Below, piece by piece: positions 26,268-37,398 of a DNA stretch of 64,000 nucleotides. A program made the translations under genes and the position numbers. The notes beneath the pieces are model-generated. The model searched no databases and was not told the origin of the DNA. It was given only the letters and a program-made list of their open reading frames with translations. The DNA is from Nocardia camponoti. Its GTDB lineage: Bacteria; Actinomycetota; Actinomycetes; Mycobacteriales; Mycobacteriaceae. The first letter of the stretch is position 1; the number at the start of each line of letters is the position of its first letter. The stretch covers positions 620,001-684,000 of the forward strand of contig NZ_BMMW01000002.1 of assembly GCF_014646135.1 (NCBI RefSeq). Direction: 5' to 3'.

Positions 26268-28370
26268 TTACTCGCCGGTCGCCTTCGCGATGATCTCCTT
26301 GGACACGTTGGCCGGAACCTCCGCGTACTGGGCGAACACCATGGAGTAGTTGGCCCGGCCCTGGGTCTTGGACCGCAGGTCACCGATGTAGCCGAACATC
26401 TCCGAGAGCGGAACCAGCGCCTTGACGACACGGGCACCACTGCGTTCCTCCATGGCCTGGATCTGGCCACGGCGGGAGTTGAGGTCGCCGATCACGTCGC
26501 CCATGTAATCCTCGGGCGTGATGACCTCAACCGCCATAAGCGGTTCGAGGATCACCGGACCGGCCTTGCGGGCCGCTTCCTTGAGGGCCTGCGAGCCCGC
26601 GATCTTGAACGCCATTTCCGACGAGTCAACATCGTGGTACGCGCCGTCGAGCAGGGTGACCTTCAGGTTCACCAGCGGGTAGCCAGCGAGCACGCCGTAC
26701 TGCATGGCGTCCTGAGCACCCGCGTCGACCGACGGGATGTACTCACGAGGAACGCGGCCACCGCTGACCTTGTTCTCGAACTCGTACTGCGCGCCATCTT
26801 CGCCAACGAACGGCTCGACGGCGATGATGACCTTCGCGAACTGGCCGGAGCCACCCGTCTGCTTCTTGTGGGTGAACTCAAGCTTCTCGACCGGCTTGGT
26901 GATCGTCTCACGGTAAGCAACCTGCGGCTTACCGACGTTCGCCTCAACCTTGAATTCGCGCTTCATGCGGTCGACAAGGATGTCGAGGTGGAGCTCGCCC
27001 ATGCCGCCGATGACGGTCTGGCCGGTCTCAGCGTCGAGCTTGACCGAGAACGTCGGATCTTCGCGGGCCAGCTTCTGGATAGCTGTACCGAGCTTCTCCT
27101 GGTCGGACTTGGTCTTGGGCTCGATCGAGACCTCGATGACCGGGTCCGGGAACGTCATCGACTCAAGGACGACCTGGTTCTGCGGGTCCGAAAGGGTGTC
27201 ACCGGTGGTGGTGTCCTTCAGACCGATCACGGCGTAGATGTGACCAGCCGAAGCCGTGGTGACCGGGTTCTCCTTGTTGGAGTGCATCTGGAACAGCTTG
27301 CCCAGACGCTCCTTCTTGCCCTTGGTCGAGTTGACGACCTGCGAGCCGGAGTCGACCTTGCCCGAGTAAACGCGGACGTAGGTGAGCTCACCGAAGAACG
27401 GGTGCACCGCGATCTTGAACGCGAGGGCCGCGAACGGCTCGTCGACGTTCGGCTTGCGGGTGACGAGCTCCTCTTCCTTGCCGGGGATGTGGCCGGTGGT
27501 GGCCTCAACGTCCAGCGGGGAAGGCAGGTAGTCGATCACGGCGTCGAGCATGGGCTGAACGCCCTTGTTCTTGAACGCCGAACCGCAGAGCACGGGGTAG
27601 AGCTCCGAGTTGACCGTCATCTTGCGGATGGCGCTCTTGATCTCATCGATCGAGAGCTCTTCGCCACCGAAGAACTTCTCAAGAAGCGCTTCGTCGGACT
27701 CGGCGACGGTCTCAAGCAGTTCCTGACGGTACTGCTCGGCCTTCTCCTTGAGATCCTCAGGGATCTCGATGACCTCGTACTCTTCGCCGAGCTTGGTCTC
27801 GCCCTTCCAGACCTTGGCGTTGTTCTCGACCAGGTCGACGATGCCCTCGAAGTCGTTCTCAGCGCCGATGGGCAGCTGGATGACCAGCGGCTTCGCGCCA
27901 AGACGATCCTTGATGGTCTGCACGGTGAAGTAGAAATCCGCACCGAGCTTGTCCATCTTGTTCACGAAGCAGATACGCGGCACGTCGTACTTGTCGGCCT
28001 GACGCCACACCTGCTCGGACTGAGGCTCGACACCTTCTTTGCCGTCGAACACCGCGACAGCGCCGTCGAGGACGCGGAGCGAACGCTCCACCTCAACGGT
28101 GAAGTCGACGTGCCCGGGGGTGTCGATGATGTTGATCTGGTTGTCTTTCCAGAAGCAAGTGGTAGCCGCGGAGGTGATGGTGATACCACGCTCCTGCTCC
28201 TGCTCCATCCAGTCCATCGTGGCCGCGCCATCGTGAACTTCACCGATCTTGTACGTGATACCGGTGTAGAACAGGATGCGTTCGGTCGTTGTGGTCTTGC
28301 CCGCATCGATGTGGGCCATGATGCCGATGTTGCGGACCTTGTTCAGGTCGGTGAGCACGTCCTGTGCCAC
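26268..28370 (-). CDS. fusA: Elongation factor G
   Basis: 700 residues; GTPase that moves tRNAs and mRNA after peptide bond formation. [37 protein letters not shown] and [15 protein letters not shown] are all present. It starts GTG 28370, 32 bp after rpsG. This is the housekeeping copy because it sits in the str operon. Confidence 0.98.
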   Translation of the reverse strand: MAQDVLTDLNKVRNIGIMAHIDAGKTTTTERILFYTGITYKIGEVHDGAATMDWMEQEQERGITITSAATTCFWKDNQINIIDTPGHVDFTVEVERSLRVLDGAVAVFDGKEGVEPQSEQVWRQADKYDVPRICFVNKMDKLGADFYFTVQTIKDRLGAKPLVIQLPIGAENDFEGIVDLVENNAKVWKGETKLGEEYEVIEIPEDLKEKAEQYRQELLETVAESDEALLEKFFGGEELSIDEIKSAIRKMTVNSELYPVLCGSAFKNKGVQPMLDAVIDYLPSPLDVEATTGHIPGKEEELVTRKPNVDEPFAALAFKIAVHPFFGELTYVRVYSGKVDSGSQVVNSTKGKKERLGKLFQMHSNKENPVTTASAGHIYAVIGLKDTTTGDTLSDPQNQVVLESMTFPDPVIEVSIEPKTKSDQEKLGTAIQKLAREDPTFSVKLDAETGQTVIGGMGELHLDILVDRMKREFKVEANVGKPQVAYRETITKPVEKLEFTHKKQTGGSGQFAKVIIAVEPFVGEDGAQYEFENKVSGGRVPREYIPSVDAGAQDAMQYGVLAGYPLVNLKVTLLDGAYHDVDSSEMAFKIAGSQALKEAARKAGPVILEPLMAVEVITPEDYMGDVIGDLNSRRGQIQAMEERSGARVVKALVPLSEMFGYIGDLRSKTQGRANYSMVFAQYAEVPANVSKEIIAKATGE

Positions 28371-28402
28371 GAAAATCTCCCTTGTAAGCGACGGGACTGG
28401 GG

Positions 28403-28873
28403 CTACCAGCGGTAGTGCGCGAAGGCCCGGTTCGACTCGGCCATCTTGTGGGTGTCCTCGCGACGCTTCACCGAAGCACCGAGGCCGTTGCTCGCGTCGA
28501 GCAGCTCGTGGGCGAGACGCTCGATCATCGTCTTCTCACGACGGGCGCGGGAGTAGCTGACCAGCCAGCGCAGCGCGAGGGTGTTGGCGCGGCCCGGACG
28601 GACCTCGACGGGCACCTGGTAGGTGGCGCCACCAACGCGACGAGGCTTGACCTCGAGTGCGGGCTTGACGTTGTCGAGCGCACGCTTGAGGGTGACGACC
28701 GGGTCGGTGCCGGTCTTCTCGCGCGCCTGCTCGAGGGCACCGTAGACGATGCGCTCGGCGGTGCTCTTCTTGCCGTCCAGCAGGATCTTGTTCACCAGCT
28801 GAGTGACCAGCGGGGACCCGTAAACCGGGTCGTTGATCAGCGGACGCTTGGGTGCGGGGCCCTTGCGTGGCAT
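28403..28873 (-). CDS. rpsG: 30S ribosomal protein S7
   Basis: 156 residues, full length, starting [20 protein letters not shown] and ending NRAFAHYRW; binds the 3' domain of 16S rRNA. One base separates its ATG from the rpsL stop. Confidence 0.98.
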   Translation of the reverse strand: MPRKGPAPKRPLINDPVYGSPLVTQLVNKILLDGKKSTAERIVYGALEQAREKTGTDPVVTLKRALDNVKPALEVKPRRVGGATYQVPVEVRPGRANTLALRWLVSYSRARREKTMIERLAHELLDASNGLGASVKRREDTHKMAESNRAFAHYRW

Positions 28874-28874
28874 A

Positions 28875-29249
28875 TCAGCTCTTCTCCTTCTTCGCGCCGT
28901 AACGGCTGCGTGCCTGCTTGCGGTTCTTCACACCCTGGGTGTCAAGCGAGCCGCGGATGATCTTGTAGCGCACACCGGGGAGGTCCTTCACACGACCGCC
29001 ACGCACAAGCACCATCGAGTGCTCCTGGAGGTTGTGGCCTTCACCGGGGATGTAGGCGGTGACCTCGACCTGGCTGGTCAGGCGAACACGCGCGACCTTA
29101 CGCAGCGCGGAGTTCGGCTTCTTCGGGGTCGTGGTGTACACGCGAGTGCACACGCCACGACGCTGCGGGCTGCCCTTAAGGGCCGCGGTCTTGGTCTTGG
29201 AGACCTTGTCCTGGCGACCCTTGCGGACCAGCTGGTTGATCGTTGGCAT
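28875..29249 (-). CDS. rpsL: 30S ribosomal protein S12
   Basis: 124 residues, decoding-centre protein. It keeps Lys in [12 protein letters not shown] and in [10 protein letters not shown], the positions where streptomycin-resistance changes occur, so the gene is of the sensitive type. First gene of rpsL-rpsG-fusA-tuf. Confidence 0.98.
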   Translation of the reverse strand: MPTINQLVRKGRQDKVSKTKTAALKGSPQRRGVCTRVYTTTPKKPNSALRKVARVRLTSQVEVTAYIPGEGHNLQEHSMVLVRGGRVKDLPGVRYKIIRGSLDTQGVKNRKQARSRYGAKKEKS

Positions 29250-29268
29250 ATACCGGCTTTCTGGCTCA

Positions 29269-29287
29269 TCCCCACTTGAGCTGGGGA
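29269..29287 (-). promoter_or_regulatory. Small hairpin in the rpsL leader
   Basis: tcccca and tgggga with a 7-nt loop, 20 nt upstream of the rpsL ATG; it could affect ribosome access. Weak evidence. Confidence 0.35.
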
Positions 29288-29468
29288 CCCTATTTCAGTG
29301 TTGGTCGTTGTTAACCTGCACGTCCAGCCACGTTTCCATTGACCCGCGGTCGGGCGTGTCGGGCGCAGCTGCGTAACCCTTTTCAGGGCACGCTGGAACG
29401 TATCGGCCGCTCTCGCTGGCCTAAGTTCACGCACGAACTTGCCCGTAGCAATCCGGGCACAGGGTTCG

Positions 29469-29498
29469 AGACTACCCGCGATGGCGAATCAGGGTCAA
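29469..29498 (-). promoter_or_regulatory. Predicted promoter of the str operon
   Basis: On the minus strand, -35 TTGACC (29493-29498) and -10 TAGTCT (29469-29474) with an 18-bp spacer. This implies a leader of about 210 nt before rpsL. Confidence 0.65.
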
Positions 29499-29521
29499 AG
29501 CGGGGTGGTTAAACAAGGCTT

Positions 29522-30076
29522 CTACCGGGCAAGATCCAAAGTAAGTTCGACGAGCTTCTGCGCGCCAACGCACGGATCGGGGTGTGAAGAGCCCGGCCGA
29601 TAGTTGATCCACCATCCGATAATGCCGACATCGGCTGCCGGTGCCGTGACTCCGCAGGAATCGTTGTCGCCAGGGCGACGGACTTGCAACGCGCGCCGAC
29701 CCTGCACGGTGACGTCGCCGGTGAGGTAGCCCAACCTGTCGTTATTGGTCTTCTCGTTGTTCAGCGTACCCATCTCGTACCAGTTGAGCGAGACCATGGC
29801 GGTCCCGCCAGGCGCATCTTCGACGTCCCACATGCAGACCGCGCCGCTAAACGAGGTTTGCACGAGCTTGGCGTTGCCGACGACCTCGCCGATCTTGGCC
29901 TCGTCGACGGCGTCGCATTCGCGCATGAGCTTGTCGAACTTGGTGTTGATCGGGGCGCTCGGGCCGCCGCCTTCGCCTAACGCCTTCGGGTTGCCGTCGA
30001 TGGTCTGGCCGCAGCCCGCGATGGCAAGCGCGCACGCCGACCCAACGATGACCGCCTTAGCTAGCCGCAGCTTCAT
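29522..30076 (-). CDS. DUF3558 family lipoprotein (second of a pair)
   Basis: 184 residues from ATG 30076. The signal peptide ends in lipobox IAGC (near 20-23). The mature domain has the DUF3558 pattern: a Cys in LMRECDAVDEAKIGEVVG, CMWDV, and DPCVGAQKLVELTLDL at the end. This family is common on the outer membrane face of mycobacteria and nocardiae; its function is unknown. Its ATG overlaps the stop of the upstream gene (ATGA). Confidence 0.82.
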   Translation of the reverse strand: MKLRLAKAVIVGSACALAIAGCGQTIDGNPKALGEGGGPSAPINTKFDKLMRECDAVDEAKIGEVVGNAKLVQTSFSGAVCMWDVEDAPGGTAMVSLNWYEMGTLNNEKTNNDRLGYLTGDVTVQGRRALQVRRPGDNDSCGVTAPAADVGIIGWWINYRPGSSHPDPCVGAQKLVELTLDLAR

Positions 30077-30615
30077 CCCAGCCGCCCGATGGTGAGTTCG
30101 GCGAGCTTGCGCGCGTTGTCGCAGGGATTGCCGGTCTTGCCGAACGCCCCGTACGACATCGACCACTCAAAGAAGTCGTCGTCGAGTTGCACGGCCAAGT
30201 CGCAGATCGCGCCGCTCGGGTCGAGGCCCTCGAAGCCCGGCTTGCCAGCGACCTGGATGGCTTTCGGGGTGCGCTGCGCGTTCGAAACCCACGCGCGCTC
30301 GCGTTCGATTGGCGAACCTCGGTAGGACGCGAAGGTGACGCTCGGTGACGTCATCCCCGCGGCCTGCCAGTTGCACCCGGTTGAATTTTTGAACGAACGG
30401 GCGATGCTGCCGATGCCGGCGAGCGAGCGCACCTCGTCGTCGGTGACGTGTCCGCACTCGCCGACGAACGGGCCAAGCGATGCCACCTTGGGCGGTTGCC
30501 GAACCGGCCCGGGCGAATCGTCGGAGGACGACCCGCAGGCCGACAGCACTGAGATCGTTGCCACGATGGCTAGTCCTTTGACGGCGCTGCCGATGAGCGC
30601 CGATGGGGTCCGCAT
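30073..30615 (-). CDS. DUF3558 family lipoprotein (first of a pair)
   Basis: 180 residues from ATG 30615. Lipobox LSAC after a hydrophobic signal. The mature part holds VGECGHVTDDEVRSLAG, GCNWQA, AICDLAVQLDDDFFEW and GNPCDNARKLAELTIGRLG, the same layout as its downstream paralogue. The pair are translationally coupled and probably arose by duplication. 31 bp downstream of hpd, so possibly in its transcript. Confidence 0.82.
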   Translation of the reverse strand: MRTPSALIGSAVKGLAIVATISVLSACGSSSDDSPGPVRQPPKVASLGPFVGECGHVTDDEVRSLAGIGSIARSFKNSTGCNWQAAGMTSPSVTFASYRGSPIERERAWVSNAQRTPKAIQVAGKPGFEGLDPSGAICDLAVQLDDDFFEWSMSYGAFGKTGNPCDNARKLAELTIGRLG

Positions 30616-30646
30616 GTTCGCAACTGTAATGGCAACGCGCGCATGC

Positions 30647-31876
<1,230 letters not shown>

Positions 31877-31939
31877 TCAGCGAAAAGGTAGACAATGTGA
31901 ATAGCTGCGCGTTGTCGATCTGGGAGTCTGAGAGTCGAT

Positions 31940-32434
31940 ATGGATGAGCTTGACCTCGCGATTCTGTCCGCGATGCATCGGTATCAGCGCGCGGGGATCC
32001 TCGAACTATCTCGGCGAACGCAGGTGGCGCGCGCGACTGTGCAGGCGCGGATTACCCGAATGGAAGAGTCGGGAGTGATCGCCTCCTACGACCCGCAAAT
32101 CGACTTCGCCGCAGCGGGATTCGATGTGCACGCTTTTGCGACGTTGGAAATCGCGCAGGGCGCGCTCGACGACGTGGCTGCCGAATTGGCTGGCGTGCCG
32201 GGGATTCTTGAGGCGTACGCGACGACGGGTTCGGGCGACATTTGGTGCCGCATCGCCGCGGATTCGCATGCGGGGCTGCAAGCGGTGTTGCTGACGATCG
32301 ACCGAATTCCGTCGGTGGTGCGTTCGCACAGCGTTGTTGTGCTTTCGACGGTTGTGCCGCGCCGAACGCTGCCGCTATTGCAGACGCTGACGCCGAAAGG
32401 GACGGCGAAAGCGCCTGCGTATCGGCATCGCTAG
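31940..32434 (+). CDS. Lrp/AsnC family regulator, divergent from hpd
   Basis: 164 residues: helix-turn-helix at the N-terminus (LDLAILSAMHRYQRAGILELSRRTQVARATVQARITRMEESGVI) and a C-terminal RAM effector-binding domain. The usual design suggests amino-acid or aromatic-acid control of the adjacent hpd gene across the 144-bp intergenic stretch. Its stop overlaps that of the next gene by 4 bp (CTAG). Confidence 0.88.
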   Translation: MDELDLAILSAMHRYQRAGILELSRRTQVARATVQARITRMEESGVIASYDPQIDFAAAGFDVHAFATLEIAQGALDDVAAELAGVPGILEAYATTGSGDIWCRIAADSHAGLQAVLLTIDRIPSVVRSHSVVVLSTVVPRRTLPLLQTLTPKGTAKAPAYRHR

Positions 32435-33543
32435 GGTCGCACGTCCGCGCCAACGGCGAGAATCTCGACCGACGGGGTCGATTCCGGTTCTAGGAAGGCG
32501 AGAAGGGCGGATGCCTCGGCTTCCACCTCGGAAACCTCAGCAGCAGTCCACTTCCGCAACGGGCTGATGCGTAAACGTGCCGTTCCGCCCTTCACGAAAA
32601 CCTTGTACATCCCGGCGAGGAAACCGTCGACAAGCACGGGCGAAACCGATGATGCGAACGAGCGGATGGGCACGGCGTCGTCAGCGCCGACGATGCGCGA
32701 GCGGTCCTGGTGGGAAAGGAACGCGTTGTCGAACCAGCCAAGGAGACGCACCGGCGCGGGTTCATCGGGGTCTGCCAGCGGGAGGTCGGCTGCGTCGTAC
32801 AGCGTGCGGCCGCGCTCGTCGGTGTAGGTGCGAACGCGGTCGCCGAGCGCGCTGACCGCCGACTTCATCGCGGGCAATTTCGACCACGTCTGCATGTCCA
32901 TCGTGGTCGCCGGGCCGAACGCGCGCAGGTACCGCATGATCAATTCGGCCACGGGGTAATCGGTTTCGATCGGCGCGCCCAACCACGGTTCGATGCGTGA
33001 CCACACCGGACGGCTGTTGTCGCGCCACCGCCCGCGCGGCGGGGTTTGCAGGACGGGGAGTTGGTAGAGCCAGGTTTGGACAACAGCGCCCGGGTCGCGA
33101 TCGGGGTACAGCTTGGCCGCCTCGTCACGCATAGCGGCTGCCGACATGGGTTCATCGCCGAGCACCGCTTCGCCGTGCGCGCGCACCTCGTCGGGATCAA
33201 GCCCGACCATCCCGCCGTAGTTGAACCCTTTGCGGAACGGGATTTTCTCTAGCTCCGGCTGAATGTGCGGTGCGATGCGCAGTGCGTCGGGCGGGGTGAC
33301 GAGGTGAATTGTGCCGCGCATCAAGGTAATTCGTACGAGCGACCGATCGAGGAGCCCGTCGGAAACGGTGGCTGGCTCGAATTCGCTTATCCGACTCCAC
33401 AATCCGATGAACGGCGGCGGAACATCTTGCGCTTGCAGCCCAACAAGGTGATCGCACATCTGCGCGACCGAAAGCTGCGACCGCGCGAGCAGGTGCTGAC
33501 GCGCAAGCAACGTGCGATTAAGCACCCGATTCGACAGCTGCAT
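32431..33543 (-). CDS. Winged-helix DNA-binding protein, AlkZ/YcaQ-like (HTH_42)
   Basis: 370 residues from ATG 33543. The family start QLSNRVLNRTLLARQHLL and the block DHLVGLQAQ, whose Gln pair corresponds to the catalytic region of AlkZ-type DNA glycosylases, are present. Later blocks: RGTIHLV, LGWFDNAFLSHQDRSRI and VLVDGFLAGMY. Members repair crosslinks or bulky lesions; many actinobacterial homologues are uncharacterised. Confidence 0.75.
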   Translation of the reverse strand: MQLSNRVLNRTLLARQHLLARSQLSVAQMCDHLVGLQAQDVPPPFIGLWSRISEFEPATVSDGLLDRSLVRITLMRGTIHLVTPPDALRIAPHIQPELEKIPFRKGFNYGGMVGLDPDEVRAHGEAVLGDEPMSAAAMRDEAAKLYPDRDPGAVVQTWLYQLPVLQTPPRGRWRDNSRPVWSRIEPWLGAPIETDYPVAELIMRYLRAFGPATTMDMQTWSKLPAMKSAVSALGDRVRTYTDERGRTLYDAADLPLADPDEPAPVRLLGWFDNAFLSHQDRSRIVGADDAVPIRSFASSVSPVLVDGFLAGMYKVFVKGGTARLRISPLRKWTAAEVSEVEAEASALLAFLEPESTPSVEILAVGADVRP

Positions 33544-33711
33544 GGAGCAGAGATTACTGGCCCCCACCGGCATTCACCCACAGTCTCCTACCGACCTCCT
33601 GAGCACCTCCGCGTCGCGAAGCCGGTAGCGACATGCGGCTTACCGCGCTTCTTGCGGCAATTAATGACCAGTTAATCGCACTTTATCTACCCCTTCTTGT
33701 ACGATCAACGC

Positions 33712-34803
33712 ATGTTCGCGCCGAACTTCCAGATCAGCCCTGCCACCGCTACCGCGCTCATGGCAATCGAAGCTGACCGGCAAATGATCATGGAATTGCC
33801 CATCAACGTCGACGTTCTGGCAGGGTTGCGCGAAACCGCCCGCCTGATCGCAACGCATTACTCGACCCAGATCGAAGGCAACCGGCTCACGCAGGCACAG
33901 GTGGTCGAGGCAATCGCTGGCACTCACTTCCCTGGCAGGGAGCGTGACGAGGCCGAGGTCCGAAATTACTACCGAGCGCTTGAGCACATTGAAGCCGCCG
34001 CGACAGAATCCGGCCCAATTAGCGAAGAGATGATTCGCCGTATTCACGGGTTGGTCATGCACGGGAAGGCGAAGGCCACACCTTACCGTGACGGGCAGAA
34101 TGTGATCCGCGAAGCCTCGACCGGACGAGTTGTTTACATGCCGCCGGAAGCGGCGGACGTACCCGGCCTGATGGCGGGAATGTTCGACTGGCTCAATGAG
34201 CAGCTAGCGGCGAGGGTGCTACCCGCCCCGCTGATCGCCGCGCTAATTCATTACCAATACGCCACAATTCACCCGTATTACGACGGAAATGGCCGAACCG
34301 CGCGGCTGCTCACCACCTTGGTGCTGCACCGGGCTGGCTACGGGCTCAAAGGGATCTATTCGCTAGATGAGCACTACGCACGAAATCTAACTAACTACTA
34401 CACAGCGCTGACAGTCGGGCCTTCGCACAATTACTACCTCGGTCGCGCCGACGCCGACCTCACTGAGTTCGTCGACTATTTCTGCACGAGCATGGCAGCG
34501 GCCCTCGGTTCAGTGCGCGCCCGCGCGACAGAGGTTGCGAACACACCAACCGCGCGGCATGCCGACGACGCTGCTGTACGACGCACCCTCGACCCGCGCC
34601 AACGCCGCGTCCTCGAACTGTTCCGTGCGAGTAGGGAAGTCACCACCGCCGACATCGCATCCCACCTCGCCGTTTCCCCGCGAACGGCAAGCACCCTGGC
34701 CCGCCGCTGGACCGAGACGGGATTCTTGATGTGCGAAAATCCGTCCCGGAGGGCAAGGAGCTACCGGTTATCGGCTGAATACGAACGCATTGTGCTGCCG
34801 TGA
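33712..34803 (+). CDS. Fic domain protein (AMPylase family)
   Basis: 363 residues from ATG 33712. The Fic active site is HPYYDGNGR (187-195), and an N-terminal inhibitory motif STQIEGN (51-57) indicates a self-inhibited, chromosomal type. The C-terminus carries a winged helix (RQRRVLELFRASREVTTADIASHLAVSPRTASTLARRW). It transfers AMP or another nucleotide to a protein target that is unknown. A TACGAT -10-like box lies 6 bp before the ATG with no ribosome site, which suggests a leaderless transcript. Confidence 0.88.
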   Translation: MFAPNFQISPATATALMAIEADRQMIMELPINVDVLAGLRETARLIATHYSTQIEGNRLTQAQVVEAIAGTHFPGRERDEAEVRNYYRALEHIEAAATESGPISEEMIRRIHGLVMHGKAKATPYRDGQNVIREASTGRVVYMPPEAADVPGLMAGMFDWLNEQLAARVLPAPLIAALIHYQYATIHPYYDGNGRTARLLTTLVLHRAGYGLKGIYSLDEHYARNLTNYYTALTVGPSHNYYLGRADADLTEFVDYFCTSMAAALGSVRARATEVANTPTARHADDAAVRRTLDPRQRRVLELFRASREVTTADIASHLAVSPRTASTLARRWTETGFLMCENPSRRARSYRLSAEYERIVLP

Positions 34804-35118
34804 TATCACTTCTTGCTATACCCCGACGCCGCCGTTGATAGATCCCCACCCGAAGCACACAGATACCGTGCCGCAGCAAGAGCCGCATCGTCGATGTCAT
34901 CCGGATTGCCATGCAGTCAACATCTTTAGGCACCGACGAACGTTTGGCCATAAGCGGTAGTCAACGTCGGCCCGCACACCCCAACGCGCCCACGTATCGG
35001 GAATGAACTGAATTCGCGCCTGGATCTGAACGTAGTTGGCGTTCATCGGATTACATTCACAATGATCGTCTCGTTCATCGTGAACTCCGGACCGCTGCGT
35101 GAGGATAAAAAGGGCTCA
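34804..35118. other. 315-bp intergenic region with possible gene remnant
   Basis: No confident gene. On the minus strand a 49-codon frame starts at an ATG near 35044 (MNANYVQIQARIQF, ending LTAWQSG). It overlaps by ATGA another short frame ending NETIIVNVIR. These may be the decayed ends of lost genes. No RNA gene was recognised. Confidence 0.35.
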
Positions 35119-35610
35119 CTACTGGCGAAACCATTCACCTGACAATCGGCGGTCGAAATCCTCCCCCACCTCTCTGGTTTCGGGGTCCGAACTCGCTGCG
35201 GCCTGTGTCGTCAGGTAGCGGAGGGTCGCCCAATCCTCCATGTGCCACAGCAATTCGGCCAGCCTTCGAAAGTCGATCGAATCGGCGGAGCGCAGCCGAT
35301 CTTCGATACTTCGTCGAACCTCACGCCGGGCCCGATTGAGCCCGATTGCACGCTTTGCGTACAGAGCCCATCCGGTATGCGTAGCAAGGTCGATCAGTTC
35401 ATCGACCAGCAGGGGAACGTCCTTCGGTATCCCGTCGAGGAAGTCCAGCGCCGCTGCCCGCTCGGCCGCCGACCGCCCACGCAACGCCGAACTCAGCAGT
35501 GCTCGCCTGGAACTCACGTTCTGATAGAAGGCAGCCTTAGCGTCAGTATAATTTCGTTCAGCCGCAACTACCTTGGCCCACAGTTCTGCATCAGTCTCAT
35601 CCGAACTCAT
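35119..35610 (-). CDS. Hypothetical helical protein
   Basis: 163 residues from ATG 35610. Almost entirely helical and charged: ELWAKVVAAERNYTDAKAAFYQNVSSRRALLSSA, AALDFLDGIPKDVPLLVDELIDLA and EDRLRSADSIDFRRLAELLWHMEDW. The tail-region repeats recall HEAT-like immunity proteins, but I recognise no family. It lies alone between Fic and the GntR cluster. Confidence 0.6.
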   Translation of the reverse strand: MSSDETDAELWAKVVAAERNYTDAKAAFYQNVSSRRALLSSALRGRSAAERAAALDFLDGIPKDVPLLVDELIDLATHTGWALYAKRAIGLNRARREVRRSIEDRLRSADSIDFRRLAELLWHMEDWATLRYLTTQAAASSDPETREVGEDFDRRLSGEWFRQ

Positions 35611-35731
35611 CGAATCCCTCACTATCCCAGCTTCACGCAGATGTTATGCCACTCCCGCCTACGCCGCCGCCCGCATGCGACCCGCCCTCCAGGCCGCTAT
35701 GCCTCAACTCCGGGCTAGCACGCACCCCGCC

Positions 35732-36370
35732 TCACGCGCGGTCGAGCCGGGTCAACAATCCGTGCACATGGGCCTCGGCCGCCACTCGCGCCGACGCGCT
35801 ATCGCCGGACTCCAATGCCTCAACGATCCGGCGGTGCTCGCGCAACGCGACTCGGCGGTTGCGGGCCGAGCACCACAGGTCGCCTCGGTACAGGTGTGCC
35901 TGCACTTCCAAGCGCGACAGTTCGTCAACGACGCACACGTTTCCCGACGCCTCGCGGATGAAGGTGTGAAATTCCACGTCCAACGCCGCATCGCGTGCCG
36001 CGTCGGTCCCACCGTCGAGGTTCGCTTCCTGCGCGGCCAAGATCATCGCCAGTTTGTCGAGGTCACCCTCGGTCACGCGGGTCGCCGCTGCCGACGCGGC
36101 GAGGCCGTCGAGCACCGCGCGTACCGCGAAAACGTCACGCACGCGGGCTGCGTCGACGGTGGCGACCTTCGCGCCCGCATGCGGCACGCTGACCGCGAGG
36201 CCCTCATAAATCAACTGCTGCACGGCCTCGCGGACCGGGCTGCGGCTCACCCCGAGCCTGGTCGCGAGCGCCGGCACGCTCAACGACTGGCCCGGGGCGA
36301 GTTCGCGGGAAAGGATGAGCTGTCTGAGCTGCCGGTAAACCGATTCGCCGAGCAGTGCCGCCGCGCTCAT
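35732..36370 (-). CDS. GntR-family regulator (FCD subfamily)
   Basis: 212 residues. The winged helix (LRQLILSRELAPGQSLSVPALATRLGVSRSPVREAVQQLIYEGL) is followed by an FCD ligand domain with the metal-binding pattern D...FHTFIREASGN...H. ATG 36370 has AGGA 7 nt upstream; GTG 36376 is the alternative. It is the last gene downstream of the oxygenase/ABC transporter genes and the natural candidate to control them. Confidence 0.88.
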   Translation of the reverse strand: MSAAALLGESVYRQLRQLILSRELAPGQSLSVPALATRLGVSRSPVREAVQQLIYEGLAVSVPHAGAKVATVDAARVRDVFAVRAVLDGLAASAAATRVTEGDLDKLAMILAAQEANLDGGTDAARDAALDVEFHTFIREASGNVCVVDELSRLEVQAHLYRGDLWCSARNRRVALREHRRIVEALESGDSASARVAAEAHVHGLLTRLDRA

Positions 36371-36401
36371 CGCCACATCCTTTCCCTAAGTTCCCGCGTG
36401 A

Positions 36402-37388
36402 TTATCCCTGATAGTTAGCGGCGACCCGCTGGGCAAGGAAGTCAGCGGCCGACACCGGCGGGTATTTGCCCGCTGGGCCCTCGATGACCGCGTCCCGATC
36501 AGCTTGGGCGAAGTAGGCGATGCTGTAACGCTCGCCCTGGTACTCCCCTTCGCCCGGGCTGCGCACGCGGTGGAAGTTCGACGGCAGCGCGTCGTCGCTC
36601 CAGCGGGTGAGCATGTCGCCGATGTTGCAGGTGATCAGGCTCGACGACGGCGTGATCGACGTCCACTCCTGCTCGTCCATTTCCTTGCCAGGGCACACTT
36701 GCAGTCCGCCCTGACCGTCGCGCTGGAAAAGTAAAGTGAGGCAGTCGAAGTCGGTGTGCGCGCCCGCTCGCCAACGTCCGGGCACCCCACGCAGTTCCTC
36801 GGGAACGGCGAAGTAGTGCAGCAGACGCAGTGCGCTCTGGTACTGCGGGGACTCGGGATTGTGCGCGGCGGTGAAGTATTCGCGATCAAACCCGAGTCGG
36901 TCGGCGAAGCAGGAAAGCACCCGCATCGCGACCTCCCACGCCCGCTCCTCGAAATCCAGTACGCGCGAACGGAATCCGGGCAGCTCGTCGTCGGTCGGCC
37001 ACAACCCGTCCATGTGCGGCCGAGTGACCTGGTACGACTCCTTTTGATCGGGCACCCCGATCGACGGCCGCACCTGCGTGAGCGACTCCCAGCCCGCGTT
37101 GTTGCGCTTGACCAGCGGGTACTGGCCCTTCGTCTCCTCGGGCAACGCGAAGAACGATGCCGTTGAGGCGAACATCGCGTCGATCAGTTCCTGCGGGATG
37201 CCGTGACCCGACAGCTGGAAGAAGCCGATTTCGGTTGCCGCCGACCACAATTCGTCGGTGATCTCGGCGCGACGGTTCTCGAAGTCCGACAGGTCGATTA
37301 CGCGAATCTCGCGGTCGGTTGTCTCGCGACCAAGGCCGCCCATCTGCTTCTCGCGCGAGACCTCAGCGAGGTCGTAACTCGATGTCAT
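36402..37388 (-). CDS. Isopenicillin N synthase-like Fe(II)/2-oxoglutarate oxygenase
   Basis: 328 residues from ATG 37388 (GGGAG upstream). DIOX_N region: VIDLSDFENRRAEITDELWSAATEIGFFQLSGHGIPQELI. The catalytic half has the HxD of HTDFDCLTLLFQRD, the distal His of NFHRVRSPGEGEY and Arg-x-Ser in RYSIAYF, which bind iron and 2-oxoglutarate. It probably oxidises the small molecule taken up by the adjacent ABC importer. It does not imply penicillin biosynthesis. Confidence 0.88.
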   Translation of the reverse strand: MTSSYDLAEVSREKQMGGLGRETTDREIRVIDLSDFENRRAEITDELWSAATEIGFFQLSGHGIPQELIDAMFASTASFFALPEETKGQYPLVKRNNAGWESLTQVRPSIGVPDQKESYQVTRPHMDGLWPTDDELPGFRSRVLDFEERAWEVAMRVLSCFADRLGFDREYFTAAHNPESPQYQSALRLLHYFAVPEELRGVPGRWRAGAHTDFDCLTLLFQRDGQGGLQVCPGKEMDEQEWTSITPSSSLITCNIGDMLTRWSDDALPSNFHRVRSPGEGEYQGERYSIAYFAQADRDAVIEGPAGKYPPVSAADFLAQRVAANYQG

Positions 37389-37398
37389 GTGCGTCTCC

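Noticed and set aside
24915..28415. Long plus-strand frames over tuf and fusA (432 and 721 codons)
   Set aside because: Shadows of EF-Tu and EF-G; Leu/Asp/Val-rich with no family resemblance.
34640..34951. 103-codon minus-strand frame near the end of the Fic gene
   Set aside because: It overlaps the Fic coding region antisense and has no ribosome site or domain.
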